Shown here: one piece after another, positions 15,560-23,636 of the stretch
Layout: each line of letters begins with the position of its first letter
Numbering within the stretch: position 1 is the first letter of the stretch
NCBI GenBank assembly: GCA_964425585.1
Contig: CAYRMG010000001.1
Span: forward strand, 1-64,000
Length of the DNA stretch: 64,000 nucleotides
Reading direction: 5' to 3'
Source: Aquifex sp964425585
GTDB lineage: Bacteria; Aquificota; Aquificia; Aquificales; Aquificaceae
Position numbers and translations under genes: made by a program
Notes under the pieces: generated by a model
Databases searched by the model: none
The model's input: the letters and a program-made list of their open reading frames with translations, nothing else
What the model was told of the DNA's origin: nothing

Positions 15560-16606
15560 ATGAAGAAAAGGGCGCTTGCTCTTCTCTCCGGGGGGCTTGA
15601 CAGCTCCCTTGCCGTAAAACTTGTTCAGGAGCAGGGCATAGAGGTAAAGGCATTACACTTCTACACGGGATTCTGTATTACCGAGTTCAAGAGAAGGCTC
15701 GGGCAAACGAAAGAGGACGGAAGTCCTTACGTGAACCCTGCGCTAAAGGCGGCTGCTCAGCTCGGTGTTCCCTTGGAAATTGTTGATATATCCGAGGAAT
15801 ATTACGACATAGTTATAAACCCGAAATACGGATACGGTAAGAACGTAAACCCCTGCGTTGATTGCAGAATAATGATGTTAAAAAAGGCAAAAGAGATAAT
15901 GGAAAGGGAAGGATACGATTTTATTATAACGGGTGAAGTTCTTTACCAAAGGCCGATGAGCCAGACACCCGAAAGGTTAAAGCTAATAGAAAAGGAAGCG
16001 GGATTACAGGGACTTATTCTCAGACCCCTTTCCGCCAAGGTTCTGCCTCCTACAATTCCTGAAAAAGAGGGATGGGTTGATAGAAGTAAGCTTCTCGGAA
16101 TAAAGGGAAGAAGCAGAAAGGTTCAGATAGAACTCGCTAAAAAATACGGACTTGATTACGAACAGCCTGCCGGAGGATGCTGTTATCTTACCGACGAAAC
16201 CTATGCGGCAAGGTTTAAAGAAGCCTACGCAACGGAAGGTATAATAACGAGGGACGACCTCATTCTGTTTGCGGTAGGAAGACATCTCAGACTGCCCTCG
16301 GGAACCAAGTTAATAGTTGCGAGAAATAAGGGAGAGGTTAACTTTCTCAAAGGATTCAGAAATAGATACGGATATGCTTACAGAAAGGACGGAAAAGGCA
16401 CTTTTGCACTTATAAAGGGAAATCCTACGGAAGAAGAACTTCAGCTTATAGCGGATATTGTCGCCAGATACTCAAAGAATGAGCCCTCAAAGATAGCAAT
16501 ACATTTCGGCGGAAAGGAAATAGAGCTCATAGGGACTCCACCCGATGACGGATTCCTTGAGAGGTTTAAGATATACGCAAAAAAGGAGGTTAGCCATGGA
16601 CGTTAA
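15560..16606 (+). CDS. PP-loop ATP pyrophosphatase, MnmA/ThiI-like sulfurtransferase family
   Basis: The N-terminus has the PP-loop LLSGGLDSSLA, as in tRNA-thiolating enzymes and tRNA ligases. A Cys pair in NPCVDCRIMM and a second in AGGCCYL look like a metal site or persulfide-carrying residues. The C-terminal ~110 residues are a separate domain I cannot name with confidence. The context, between a Fe-S scaffold and a TusA-like sulfur carrier, suggests adenylation and thiolation of a tRNA or another acceptor. The ATG at 15560, 1 bp after the iscU stop, is preferred to a frame starting inside iscU. The product has 348 residues. Confidence 0.8.
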   Translation: MKKRALALLSGGLDSSLAVKLVQEQGIEVKALHFYTGFCITEFKRRLGQTKEDGSPYVNPALKAAAQLGVPLEIVDISEEYYDIVINPKYGYGKNVNPCVDCRIMMLKKAKEIMEREGYDFIITGEVLYQRPMSQTPERLKLIEKEAGLQGLILRPLSAKVLPPTIPEKEGWVDRSKLLGIKGRSRKVQIELAKKYGLDYEQPAGGCCYLTDETYAARFKEAYATEGIITRDDLILFAVGRHLRLPSGTKLIVARNKGEVNFLKGFRNRYGYAYRKDGKGTFALIKGNPTEEELQLIADIVARYSKNEPSKIAIHFGGKEIELIGTPPDDGFLERFKIYAKKEVSHGR

Positions 16607-16850
16607 GGATATAAAGGCGGATGTTGTTCACGATGTCACGGGAACCTTTTGTCCCGTTCCCGTTGCGGAAACCGCAAAGCAGATAAAGGAGATGGAAATA
16701 GGCCAGATACTTGAACTGATAGCGGATGACCCGGGTGTAGTTGAGGATATTCCCGCATGGTGCAAAGCGACGGGACAGGAGTTTTTGGGAATGTATGAAG
16801 AAGACGGTGAGTATCATCTTTTTGTCAAGAAGGTTAAGGAGTTAAAGTAA
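16596..16850 (+). CDS. TusA/SirA-like sulfur carrier
   Basis: This 84-residue protein has the TusA signature Cys-Pro-X-Pro (CPVP, residues 19-22), where the Cys carries a persulfide. The beta-alpha-beta-alpha-beta-beta fold fits the length. It overlaps the PP-loop gene by 11 bp and has a strong AAAGGAGG ribosome site, so the ATG at 16596 is chosen over one at 16545. It probably hands sulfur to the PP-loop enzyme or to the scaffold. Confidence 0.85.
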   Translation: MDVKDIKADVVHDVTGTFCPVPVAETAKQIKEMEIGQILELIADDPGVVEDIPAWCKATGQEFLGMYEEDGEYHLFVKKVKELK

Positions 16851-17098
16851 TGGTGTCCGTCGTGAAGCTCACGGAAGATATAAAGCTTACCACTTTATTT
16901 GAGTTTCTCCCCGAAAGTAAGGAGTTACTTATGGATTACGGACTGAAAAAGGTTGAAGAGGACGGTGTTTACGACATAATCGTTCCGAGATTAACACTGA
17001 AAGGATTTATGAACCTCATGGAGTTATCCGAAAAGGAGAGGGAGGAGTTGTGGAGCAAACTTGAGGAGCTTTACAATAAAAAAATTAGCGGAGGCTGA
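16850..17098 (+). CDS. Small protein, possibly DUF1858-like
   Basis: This 82-residue soluble helical protein has a segment LFEFLPESKELLMDYG that resembles DUF1858, a helical domain found next to TusA-like and disulfide-reductase proteins. The Cys residues often seen in that domain are absent. Its ATG overlaps the tusA-like stop by one base (TAATG), which shows close coupling. Its position between two sulfur or Fe-S carrier genes is the only functional hint. Confidence 0.6.
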   Translation: MVSVVKLTEDIKLTTLFEFLPESKELLMDYGLKKVEEDGVYDIIVPRLTLKGFMNLMELSEKEREELWSKLEELYNKKISGG

Positions 17099-17101
17099 AA
17101 G

Positions 17102-17365
17102 ATGGCTGAAGTTGAAAAAGTGAAAGAGGTTGAGGCTGTTCTTAACAAAATTAGGCCTGCTCTTAAGGAGCACCAAGGGGAGCTTAGACTTGTTGATATC
17201 AGAGATGATGTGGTTTACCTTTCCTTTGAAGGGGGCTGTTCAAGCTGTCCCGTGGTGGACATATCCCTCAAGAACCTCGTTGATACGGTAATTAAAGGAA
17301 ACATCAGGTGGGTAAGAAAGGTAGAAATAACACAACAAAAGTATAACCTCGGTCAGTTTGTTTGA
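17102..17365 (+). CDS. Nfu-type Fe-S cluster carrier (NifU C-terminal domain)
   Basis: The 87-residue protein is a stand-alone NifU C-terminal domain. It has the paired CxxC (GGCSSCPV) that binds a bridging [4Fe-4S] cluster between two monomers. It would deliver clusters made on IscU to targets. It follows the small protein by 3 bp. Its stop TGA overlaps the aroE ATG by one base, tying aroE to the end of this operon. Confidence 0.9.
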   Translation: MAEVEKVKEVEAVLNKIRPALKEHQGELRLVDIRDDVVYLSFEGGCSSCPVVDISLKNLVDTVIKGNIRWVRKVEITQQKYNLGQFV

Positions 17366-18171
17366 TGATTGACAGCTCCACCGAAGTTTACGGAGTAATA
17401 GGTTATCCGATTAAACATTCCCTTTCCCCGCTCTTTCAGAATGCACTACTCAGGTGGGCGGGAGTAAACGGGGTTTACCTGGCTTTTGAAGTTAAACCCG
17501 AAGAACTAAAGCAAGCCATAGAGGGCTTTAAGGCTCTGAATGTAAAAGGAATTAACGTAACCGTTCCCCACAAGGAAGGTGTAATGAATTTCCTTGAGGA
17601 AATAGACCCCATAGCCGAAGAGATAGGTGCGGTAAACACAGTAAAGTTTGAGAACGGAAAAGCTAAGGGTTTTAACACAGATTGGATAGGATTTATAAAG
17701 GCTCTTAAGATGTTGGTTCCCGAAATAAGGGGAAAAAAGGTTCTCGTCCTCGGTGCGGGAGGAGCTTCAAGGGCGGTTATCTACGGATTGATAAAGGAAG
17801 GGGCAAGTGTTCTTCTGTGGAACAGGACAAGAAAAAAGGCGGAAATTCTCGCAGATAAGTTCAACCTTGAGGTTGTAAACAGCCCCGAAGATGCCGTAAA
17901 AGATTCGGAGATAATAGTGAACACTACCAGCGTAGGATTAAAAGATGAAGACCCACCTTTATTTGATTATTCCCTCATAACGCCGTCTCATATAGTCGTT
18001 GATATAATTTACAGGGAAACGAAGCTCATAAAAAGGGCTAAAGAAGTAGGGGCAAAGTATCAAAACGGGCTTCCTATGCTTCTTTGGCAAGGTATTGAAG
18101 CTTTTCGTATATGGAACGGATGCATGCCTCCCTACAATGTTGCCCTAAGGGCGGTTAAAGGTTTTCTATAA
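17365..18171 (+). CDS. aroE: Shikimate dehydrogenase AroE
   Basis: AroE reduces 3-dehydroshikimate with NADPH in aromatic amino-acid synthesis. The substrate site is marked by PIKHSLSP and NVTVPHKE with its catalytic Lys, and by NTDWIGF. The NADP fold is marked by VLGAGGASRAV followed by NRTRKKA, with Arg residues expected for NADP. It is 268 residues from the ATG at 17365; a TTG one codon earlier is possible. The 3' end overlaps converging aspC by 17 bp. Confidence 0.95.
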   Translation: MIDSSTEVYGVIGYPIKHSLSPLFQNALLRWAGVNGVYLAFEVKPEELKQAIEGFKALNVKGINVTVPHKEGVMNFLEEIDPIAEEIGAVNTVKFENGKAKGFNTDWIGFIKALKMLVPEIRGKKVLVLGAGGASRAVIYGLIKEGASVLLWNRTRKKAEILADKFNLEVVNSPEDAVKDSEIIVNTTSVGLKDEDPPLFDYSLITPSHIVVDIIYRETKLIKRAKEVGAKYQNGLPMLLWQGIEAFRIWNGCMPPYNVALRAVKGFL

Positions 18172-19336
18172 CTTCCCTTATTCTTCTTATACCCTCTATG
18201 AGTTTATCCTCGGAAAGGGCGTAAGATAGTCTTAAAAAGCCCTCCGCACCGAAGGCGGAGCCGGGAACAACCGCTACCTTTCCCTTTTCAAGTAGAATTT
18301 GGGAAAGTTTTACATCACCTCCTACCTTTTTAGCACACTGGGAAAAATCGGGAAATATATAAAAAGCTCCCTCGGGCTTCAATACATCAACTTCGGGAAT
18401 TTCTTTAAGCATATTGTAAGCTATATCCCTTCTTTTCCTGAAGGTTTCTCTCATATTCTTTATAAACTCCTTTGATTCGGGATTTGTGAGAGCCTCAAGT
18501 GCTCCGTATTGGGCAAAAGTTGTTACGTTTGATACGCTCTGGCTGTTCAAGCTTGCTATCACCTTGGCGTATTCCTCCGAACACGCAACGTAACCCACCC
18601 TCCAGCCGGTCATTGAGAAGGTCTTTGAGAAAGCATTTACCGTAAAGGTTATCTTCTTTACTTCCTCCGAAAGGGATGCCACACTTACAAATTCCGCATT
18701 GTATGTAAAGTGTTCATAACACTCATCCGAGATTATAAAAATGTTTTTCTCAAGACAGAACTCCGCTATTTTTTCAAGCTCTTTTGGGTCGTAAACCGCT
18801 CCCGTGGGATTGTTGGGAGAATTTATAACAAGTGCAACGGTTTTCTCGGATACCTTTTCCTTTAAATCATCAAGGGTAAGTTTAAAGCCTCTTTCTTTTT
18901 TTAGGGGAACCTCAACCGGTATTCCCCCGAAAAACCTTATCTGTTCGGGATAGGTTACCCAATAGGGCGACGGGAGTAAAACCTCGTCCCCTTCGTCCAG
19001 CAGTGCCATAAAAATTAAGAACAAAACCATCTTAGCTCCGGAGGAAACAACTATTTCGGAAGGCTTGTAGGAAATACGGTTTTCCTCGTATAGTTTTCTT
19101 GCGATAGCCTCTCTGAGTTCGGGAATTCCCGCAGAAGGTGCGTATTTTGTCTTTCCTTCTTTGAGGGCTCTTATACAGGCTTCCTTTATAAATTCGGGGG
19201 TATCAAAATCGGGCTCTCCCGCTCCGAAGCCTATTACATCTACACCCTTCGCTTTTAGTTCCTTAGCTTTTGCGGTTATCTGAAGCGTGGGAGAAGGCTT
19301 GAGATGGGCTACTCTCCTTGCCAGTTTTTTACCCAT
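18155..19336 (-). CDS. aspC: Aspartate aminotransferase (class I, PLP)
   Basis: The 393-residue protein is a fold-type I aminotransferase. The PLP lysine lies in SKTFSMTGWRVGY, the NSPNNPTGAVY loop contacts PLP, and the N-terminal FGAGEPDFDTP is typical of the AspC subfamily of thermophiles (I-gamma). It interconverts aspartate/oxaloacetate and glutamate/2-oxoglutarate, and related enzymes also act on prephenate or aromatic amino acids, which would suit the aroE neighbour. Confidence 0.9.
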   Translation of the reverse strand: MGKKLARRVAHLKPSPTLQITAKAKELKAKGVDVIGFGAGEPDFDTPEFIKEACIRALKEGKTKYAPSAGIPELREAIARKLYEENRISYKPSEIVVSSGAKMVLFLIFMALLDEGDEVLLPSPYWVTYPEQIRFFGGIPVEVPLKKERGFKLTLDDLKEKVSEKTVALVINSPNNPTGAVYDPKELEKIAEFCLEKNIFIISDECYEHFTYNAEFVSVASLSEEVKKITFTVNAFSKTFSMTGWRVGYVACSEEYAKVIASLNSQSVSNVTTFAQYGALEALTNPESKEFIKNMRETFRKRRDIAYNMLKEIPEVDVLKPEGAFYIFPDFSQCAKKVGGDVKLSQILLEKGKVAVVPGSAFGAEGFLRLSYALSEDKLIEGIRRIREVIENL

Positions 19337-19370
19337 TTCCTAAAATTTTAATAAAAAAGGAGGTGGAGCG

Positions 19371-19589
19371 ATGATTGGAGTAGGGGAGAGGATAAGGAAG
19401 GTAAGGGAAGAAAAAGGTCTTTCGGTAGATGAGTTCGCAAAAGCCATAGGTATATCCCCGAAGAAGCTTGAAGAGTTTGAAAAAGGCATATCAAGACCGT
19501 GCGATGCAACCCTTGTGTTTATAGCCAAGCGGTTTAACGTGGACTACAGGTGGCTCGCCCTCGGAGAAAGGGAAGCGGTTGCGGTATGA
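19371..19589 (+). CDS. Small Xre-family helix-turn-helix regulator
   Basis: This 72-residue protein is a bare Cro/CI-type HTH domain: GERIRKVREEKGLSVDEFAKAIGIS is followed by the recognition helix and the EKGISRP turn. The ATG has a very strong AAGGAGGTGG ribosome site. It is a single gene between divergent aspC and converging hisIE, with its stop directly abutting the hisIE stop. The target is unknown. It has no phage or toxin-antitoxin partner nearby. Confidence 0.85.
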   Translation: MIGVGERIRKVREEKGLSVDEFAKAIGISPKKLEEFEKGISRPCDATLVFIAKRFNVDYRWLALGEREAVAV

Positions 19590-20207
19590 TTACTTAAACC
19601 TTCTTATCAGCTCCTCCATTACTTCCTTCACATCTATTCCTTCCATCTCCAAAGATAGAAGTAATGTATAGAGCATATCCGCGGTTTCGTAAATTATCTC
19701 TTCCTTTCTTCCTTTCATCAGGGCTATGAGTGTCTCAACCGCTTCTTCCCCGAACTTCTGGAAAACCCTATCTTTTCCTTGGGAAGCAAGCTTTACCGTG
19801 TAGGAATCTTTTGTTTTTTCCTTCAGTCTCTCCCTTATCACCTCTTGGAGTCTCGGTAATACTTCAAAGGGAAGGGGTTTCTCAACGGGATTTCCGTCAA
19901 TTTTTCTGTAAAAGCAGTTCCTTTCTCCCGTGTGGCAGGCCACGTTTTTTTCCTGCTCTATTACGTATATGAGTGCGTCTCCGTCACAATCAACCCTTAT
20001 CTCCTTTACCCTTTGGAACTCTCCCGATGTTTCCCCCTTCTTCCATATCTTTTTCCTGCTTCTTGAATAGTAGTGAGCGTATCCGGTCTCAAGAGTTTTC
20101 TTTATCGCCTCCTCGTTGGCGTAAGCTACCATCCTGACTTCTCCCGTTCTGTAGTCTTGAGCTACAACGGGAATAAGACCCTCTTTGTTAAACTTAAGCT
20201 CAAGCAT
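19590..20207 (-). CDS. hisIE: Bifunctional phosphoribosyl-AMP cyclohydrolase / phosphoribosyl-ATP pyrophosphatase HisIE
   Basis: The protein carries out steps two and three of histidine synthesis. The HisI half (residues 1-110) has the metal site motifs VDCDGDAL and CHTGERNCFY. The HisE half (120-205) has the MazG-like GEEAVETLIAL and YETADMLY motifs that bind Mg. The two-domain order matches the bacterial fusion. It is 205 residues and is divergent from the U32 gene. Confidence 0.95.
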   Translation of the reverse strand: MLELKFNKEGLIPVVAQDYRTGEVRMVAYANEEAIKKTLETGYAHYYSRSRKKIWKKGETSGEFQRVKEIRVDCDGDALIYVIEQEKNVACHTGERNCFYRKIDGNPVEKPLPFEVLPRLQEVIRERLKEKTKDSYTVKLASQGKDRVFQKFGEEAVETLIALMKGRKEEIIYETADMLYTLLLSLEMEGIDVKEVMEELIRRFK

Positions 20208-20242
20208 GAGGATTTATCATACAAAAAGCTCTTTTAATGGTC

Positions 20243-20248
20243 TATAAA
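20243..20248 (+). promoter_or_regulatory. -10 element for a short-leader U32 protease transcript
   Basis: TATAAA lies 9 nt before the ATG at 20258 with no Shine-Dalgarno between, the same arrangement as at ccl and proC. Confidence 0.4.
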
Positions 20249-20257
20249 TTTCGTGTT

Positions 20258-21481
20258 ATGAGAAAACCCGAGATTCTTGCACCTGCGGGAAACTGGGAAG
20301 GCTTATCCGCTGCAATAAAAGCGGGAGCGGAGGCTATATACTTCGGTCTTGATAAACTGAACCAGAGGTCTCTTAAGAAGAATTTTTCAATCAATGAGCT
20401 TGAGGAGATAAAGGAATACTGCAGAGAACACAACGTAAGGGCATACCTTACGCTCAACTCCATCGTTTACGATGAAGATATTCCCTACGTTGAGGAAGTT
20501 CTCCACAGGGTAAAGGAAAGCGGTATAGATGCGGTAATAGCCTGGGACTTTGCGGTTATGACCAAGGCATTGGAACTGGGTATAGAAACTCACGCATCCG
20601 TTATGACAGGTATTGCGAACTCGGTAAGTGCGAAGTTTTTTGAAAACTTGGGAATAAAGAGAATAGTTCCCGCAAAGGAGTTAAACCTCTATCAACTCAA
20701 GAGATTAAAAGAAAATACGAATCTTGAGATTGAAGCCTTTGTTCACGGTGCGATGTGTATGGCGATATCGGGAAGGTGCTTTCTGAGCCACGAGGTTTTT
20801 CAGAAATCGGGAAACAGGGGAGAGTGCTTCCAGGTATGCAGGCACGAGTTTCAGGTTGTTATAAGGGACTTAAACCCGAACGCCAAAGGTGCTGAATACA
20901 TTCTGGGAGAAGACTACGTAATGTCTGCGAGAGACCTTATGACCCTTGATATAGTTGAGCATCTTATGTTTCTTGATGCTTGGAAGATAGAGGGAAGAAG
21001 TAAAAATCCCGATTACGTTTATATGGTCACCAAAGCTTACAGAACAGCAAGGGATGCACTGCTTGAAGGAAGATTCAATGAAAAACTCAGAAGCGAGTTA
21101 ATAGATATGGTAAGCAGGGTTTACCACAGGGAATGGGATAGCGGTTTTTATTTCGGGAAGGCAGGCTTCGGAATAAACGAAAGCATAGCAAAGGAGAAAA
21201 AGGTTTACGTCGGAAAGGTTCTAAAGTTCTACCCGAGAATAAGTGTAGCGGAAGTAAAGATAGAAAGCGGAGAGTTAAAAGTAGGAGATGTAATACACAT
21301 AATAGGTAAAAAGACGGGTGTTGTTAGACAAAAGGTGGAGAGCATGCAGATTGATAGAAAGCCGGTAGAAGTAGCAAAAAAAGGGGATACGATAGGACTA
21401 AAAACCGTTGAAAGGGTAAGGGAGGGAGATAAGGTTTACGTGATGGTTGAAGTAGAAAAGGAGGCAAAAGCAGTAAGTTAA
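20258..21481 (+). CDS. Peptidase U32 family protein, TrhP/YegQ-like
   Basis: The 407-residue protein has the U32 N-terminal LAPAGNWEGLSAAI and a Cys-rich signature: HGAMCMAISGRC, then NRGECFQVCRHEF. In TrhP, RlhA and UbiU these four Cys bind a 4Fe-4S cluster. A C-terminal beta-barrel domain starts near residue 320, as in TrhP. The family's best-known roles are prephenate-dependent RNA hydroxylation (TrhP at tRNA U34, RlhA in 23S rRNA), not proteolysis. I favour the TrhP-like group, but the split is not certain by eye. The first ATG of the longer frame (20237) is 7 codons upstream and would place the start before the -10 element. Confidence 0.85.
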   Translation: MRKPEILAPAGNWEGLSAAIKAGAEAIYFGLDKLNQRSLKKNFSINELEEIKEYCREHNVRAYLTLNSIVYDEDIPYVEEVLHRVKESGIDAVIAWDFAVMTKALELGIETHASVMTGIANSVSAKFFENLGIKRIVPAKELNLYQLKRLKENTNLEIEAFVHGAMCMAISGRCFLSHEVFQKSGNRGECFQVCRHEFQVVIRDLNPNAKGAEYILGEDYVMSARDLMTLDIVEHLMFLDAWKIEGRSKNPDYVYMVTKAYRTARDALLEGRFNEKLRSELIDMVSRVYHREWDSGFYFGKAGFGINESIAKEKKVYVGKVLKFYPRISVAEVKIESGELKVGDVIHIIGKKTGVVRQKVESMQIDRKPVEVAKKGDTIGLKTVERVREGDKVYVMVEVEKEAKAVS

Positions 21482-21492
21482 AATTTACCTTT

Positions 21493-22893
21493 ATGAAAAA
21501 GAGAACTTTTTTTATCCTGTTTTCTTTCTCTATCCTTTCTTTATTTCCCTACATAAATGAGTTTCCCCTGAGGGGTGAAGAGGCAACAAGAACCGTCGTA
21601 GCCTACGAGATGGCTCACTCGGGCAATTATTTTCAGCCTACCATACTCGGGGATAACTACTACAACAAGCCTCCCCTTTTTAACTGGCTTATAGTTCTTG
21701 CATCAAAGTTCCTCGGCTGGGATATTTTTACCCCAAGGGCGGTAACTATACTTTTTACACTTCTGAATACGCTTCTCGTTTATCACTTTACAAGGAAGAT
21801 ATTTGATAGGGAAACCGCCTTATTATCCGCGAGCATATTTATAACCTTCTCGGACGTTCTCTTTTGGTATGGATGGCTAGCGGAAATAGATATGACATTA
21901 TCCTTCTTCATAACCCTTCTCTTTATACAGATTTATGAGTTTTACAAAAAGGAAAAGCCTGTATACCTTTACACCTCTTCACTTCTCACAGGTATAGCCT
22001 TTATGATAAAGGGATTTCCCGCCTTCGCATTTTACGGTCTCAGCCTTATTTCCGTGGCACTCCTTAAGAGAAAGATACTCATTCTTTTCAGCCCCCATGC
22101 GGTTTTTTCTTATATCTTGGCTTTGCTCTTTTCCCTCTGGTGGCTTCCCCTTTCGGATAATCCGCTCTTTTACATAAAAAGGCTGTGGGAAGAGAGCTTT
22201 AGCAGGGTGGAAAGTTCAAAAAATATAGAGAAATTCCTTGAACACATTATTACCTATCCCCTCCTTAACTTGAAGCAAACACTCCCCGCTTCGCTGTTCC
22301 TTTTGGGAGCTCTATTTTCAAGAAAAATAAACTTAAGGGATGATGTAAAGTTTCTCGTATTCCTACTTTTTATTAACTACATTCCTTACTTTATATCCGC
22401 AACGAGCAGGGGAAGATATGTCCTTCCTCTCTTCCCTCTCCTTGCGGTTGTATTCGGTTATATAATAAAGGAATTTACTTCAGAAAGATGGAAAAGAATT
22501 CTAATTTTTACAATGTCTCTTTTTGTATTCTTCAGATTCCTTTACGGATTTTTCTACCTCCCTTACCTTGATGAAAGAAGGGGAAAGCCGAAAGAAAAGG
22601 CCAAGGAGGTTTATGAGCTTGTAAAAGACTCAAAAGTCGCTTGCGATTGCTCTGATATTAAGGATTTCTGTCTATACGTGGGCTTTCTCAAAGGTGAGGC
22701 TCTCCTTAAGAGTAAGTATACAAAGGACTGGAAGTATTTAATTGATTGCAAAAAGAGGGATTTTCCCTTAATTGGAAGTTATAGGATAAACCATAAAAAT
22801 GTATATTTGTATAAGAGATATGGTAATGTTTACGCTTACGCTTTTGGGCTTTCTGTTTGCCCAGCCGTGGTATCTGAAGGACTGCATAAATAA
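21493..22893 (+). CDS. ArnT-like lipid-linked sugar glycosyltransferase (GT83/PMT type)
   Basis: The 466-residue integral membrane protein has about 11-12 helices. It matches the dolichyl-phosphate-mannose/ArnT family: the first periplasmic loop has an acidic motif (LRGEEATR) and is followed by NYYNKPPLFNWL. Such enzymes move a sugar from an undecaprenyl carrier to lipid A or proteins at the periplasmic face. The exact donor is unknown. It follows the U32 gene by 11 bp and overlaps the next small gene by 74 bp. Confidence 0.85.
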   Translation: MKKRTFFILFSFSILSLFPYINEFPLRGEEATRTVVAYEMAHSGNYFQPTILGDNYYNKPPLFNWLIVLASKFLGWDIFTPRAVTILFTLLNTLLVYHFTRKIFDRETALLSASIFITFSDVLFWYGWLAEIDMTLSFFITLLFIQIYEFYKKEKPVYLYTSSLLTGIAFMIKGFPAFAFYGLSLISVALLKRKILILFSPHAVFSYILALLFSLWWLPLSDNPLFYIKRLWEESFSRVESSKNIEKFLEHIITYPLLNLKQTLPASLFLLGALFSRKINLRDDVKFLVFLLFINYIPYFISATSRGRYVLPLFPLLAVVFGYIIKEFTSERWKRILIFTMSLFVFFRFLYGFFYLPYLDERRGKPKEKAKEVYELVKDSKVACDCSDIKDFCLYVGFLKGEALLKSKYTKDWKYLIDCKKRDFPLIGSYRINHKNVYLYKRYGNVYAYAFGLSVCPAVVSEGLHK

Positions 22894-23074
22894 AGTTGTT
22901 GACGGAGAGGTAGCAATAAGGGAGGCAAAACCTTACACGGGAAAGGTTTACAAACTTTACCTTACAAAGAGAAGGCAAACCGGAGAGTGTTTATACAAGG
23001 TAAAGGGTGTTAAGGGAACAGCCGTAATTGACGGAATAAGCGGCAAGCTAATTAAGTTCTTCAAGAAGGAGTAA
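22820..23074 (+). CDS. Small secreted protein of unknown function
   Basis: From the ATG at 22820 this is an 84-residue protein, with a second possible start at 22826. It has a short hydrophobic signal-like segment (FTLTLLGFLFA) and a mature basic domain of about 65 residues with two Cys. The C-terminal strand pattern (GTAVIDGISGKLIKFF) is reminiscent of PepSY-type domains, but I cannot assign it. It begins within the 3' end of the ArnT-like gene and ends 1 bp before the next gene. Confidence 0.55.
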   Translation: MVMFTLTLLGFLFAQPWYLKDCINKVVDGEVAIREAKPYTGKVYKLYLTKRRQTGECLYKVKGVKGTAVIDGISGKLIKFFKKE

Positions 23075-23075
23075 A

Positions 23076-23636
23076 ATGGCGTATTTTCCCCTATTTATAA
23101 ACCTTGAGGGTAAGAAGATTCTTGTGGTAGGTGGAGGAAAGGTCGGAACGCGTAAGGTAAAGAGCCTCCTTCCCTTCGGTTGCAGCATAAAGGTTGTATC
23201 ACCTACCTTCTCTAAAGAACTTCTCACTTTGGGAAAAACGAAAAGGATTGAACTTATAAGGAGAAAGTTCAGACCTTCTGACCTCAAAGACGTTGACATA
23301 GTAATCGTTGCAGTAGATAACCTTAAACTTCAGGAGAGAATTTACAGGTTATGTGAAAAGAGGAGAATACTGTGTAACTCTGTTGATTCTCTCGAATTCT
23401 GTAATTTTATCTTCCCATCGGTAATAAGAAAAGGGGATATCGTGATAGGTATATCAACCTCGGGCAAAGTTCCCGCACTTTCAAGGGCTTTGAGGGAAAA
23501 ACTTGAGAAGTGTATCCCTAAAAATATAGAGGAAATACTTGAAGAGTTGAGTAAGCTGAGAAGCTCAATGAAAAAGGGAAAAGAAAGACAAAAAAGGCTT
23601 TTGATGGAGGCAAGGAAAAAACTTAAAACTTCTTGA
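23076..23636 (+). CDS. Precorrin-2 dehydrogenase / sirohydrochlorin ferrochelatase domain (CysG N-terminal, Met8-like)
   Basis: This 186-residue protein has the NAD-binding start LVVGGGKVGTRKV and the motif FIFPSVIRKGDIVIGISTSGKVP, both typical of the CysG N-terminal/Met8 family. It would convert precorrin-2 to sirohydrochlorin and possibly insert iron to make siroheme. The SAM-dependent methyltransferase half of CysG is absent, so another gene must supply it. It overlaps the converging NifA-like gene by 14 bp. Confidence 0.9.
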   Translation: MAYFPLFINLEGKKILVVGGGKVGTRKVKSLLPFGCSIKVVSPTFSKELLTLGKTKRIELIRRKFRPSDLKDVDIVIVAVDNLKLQERIYRLCEKRRILCNSVDSLEFCNFIFPSVIRKGDIVIGISTSGKVPALSRALREKLEKCIPKNIEEILEELSKLRSSMKKGKERQKRLLMEARKKLKTS

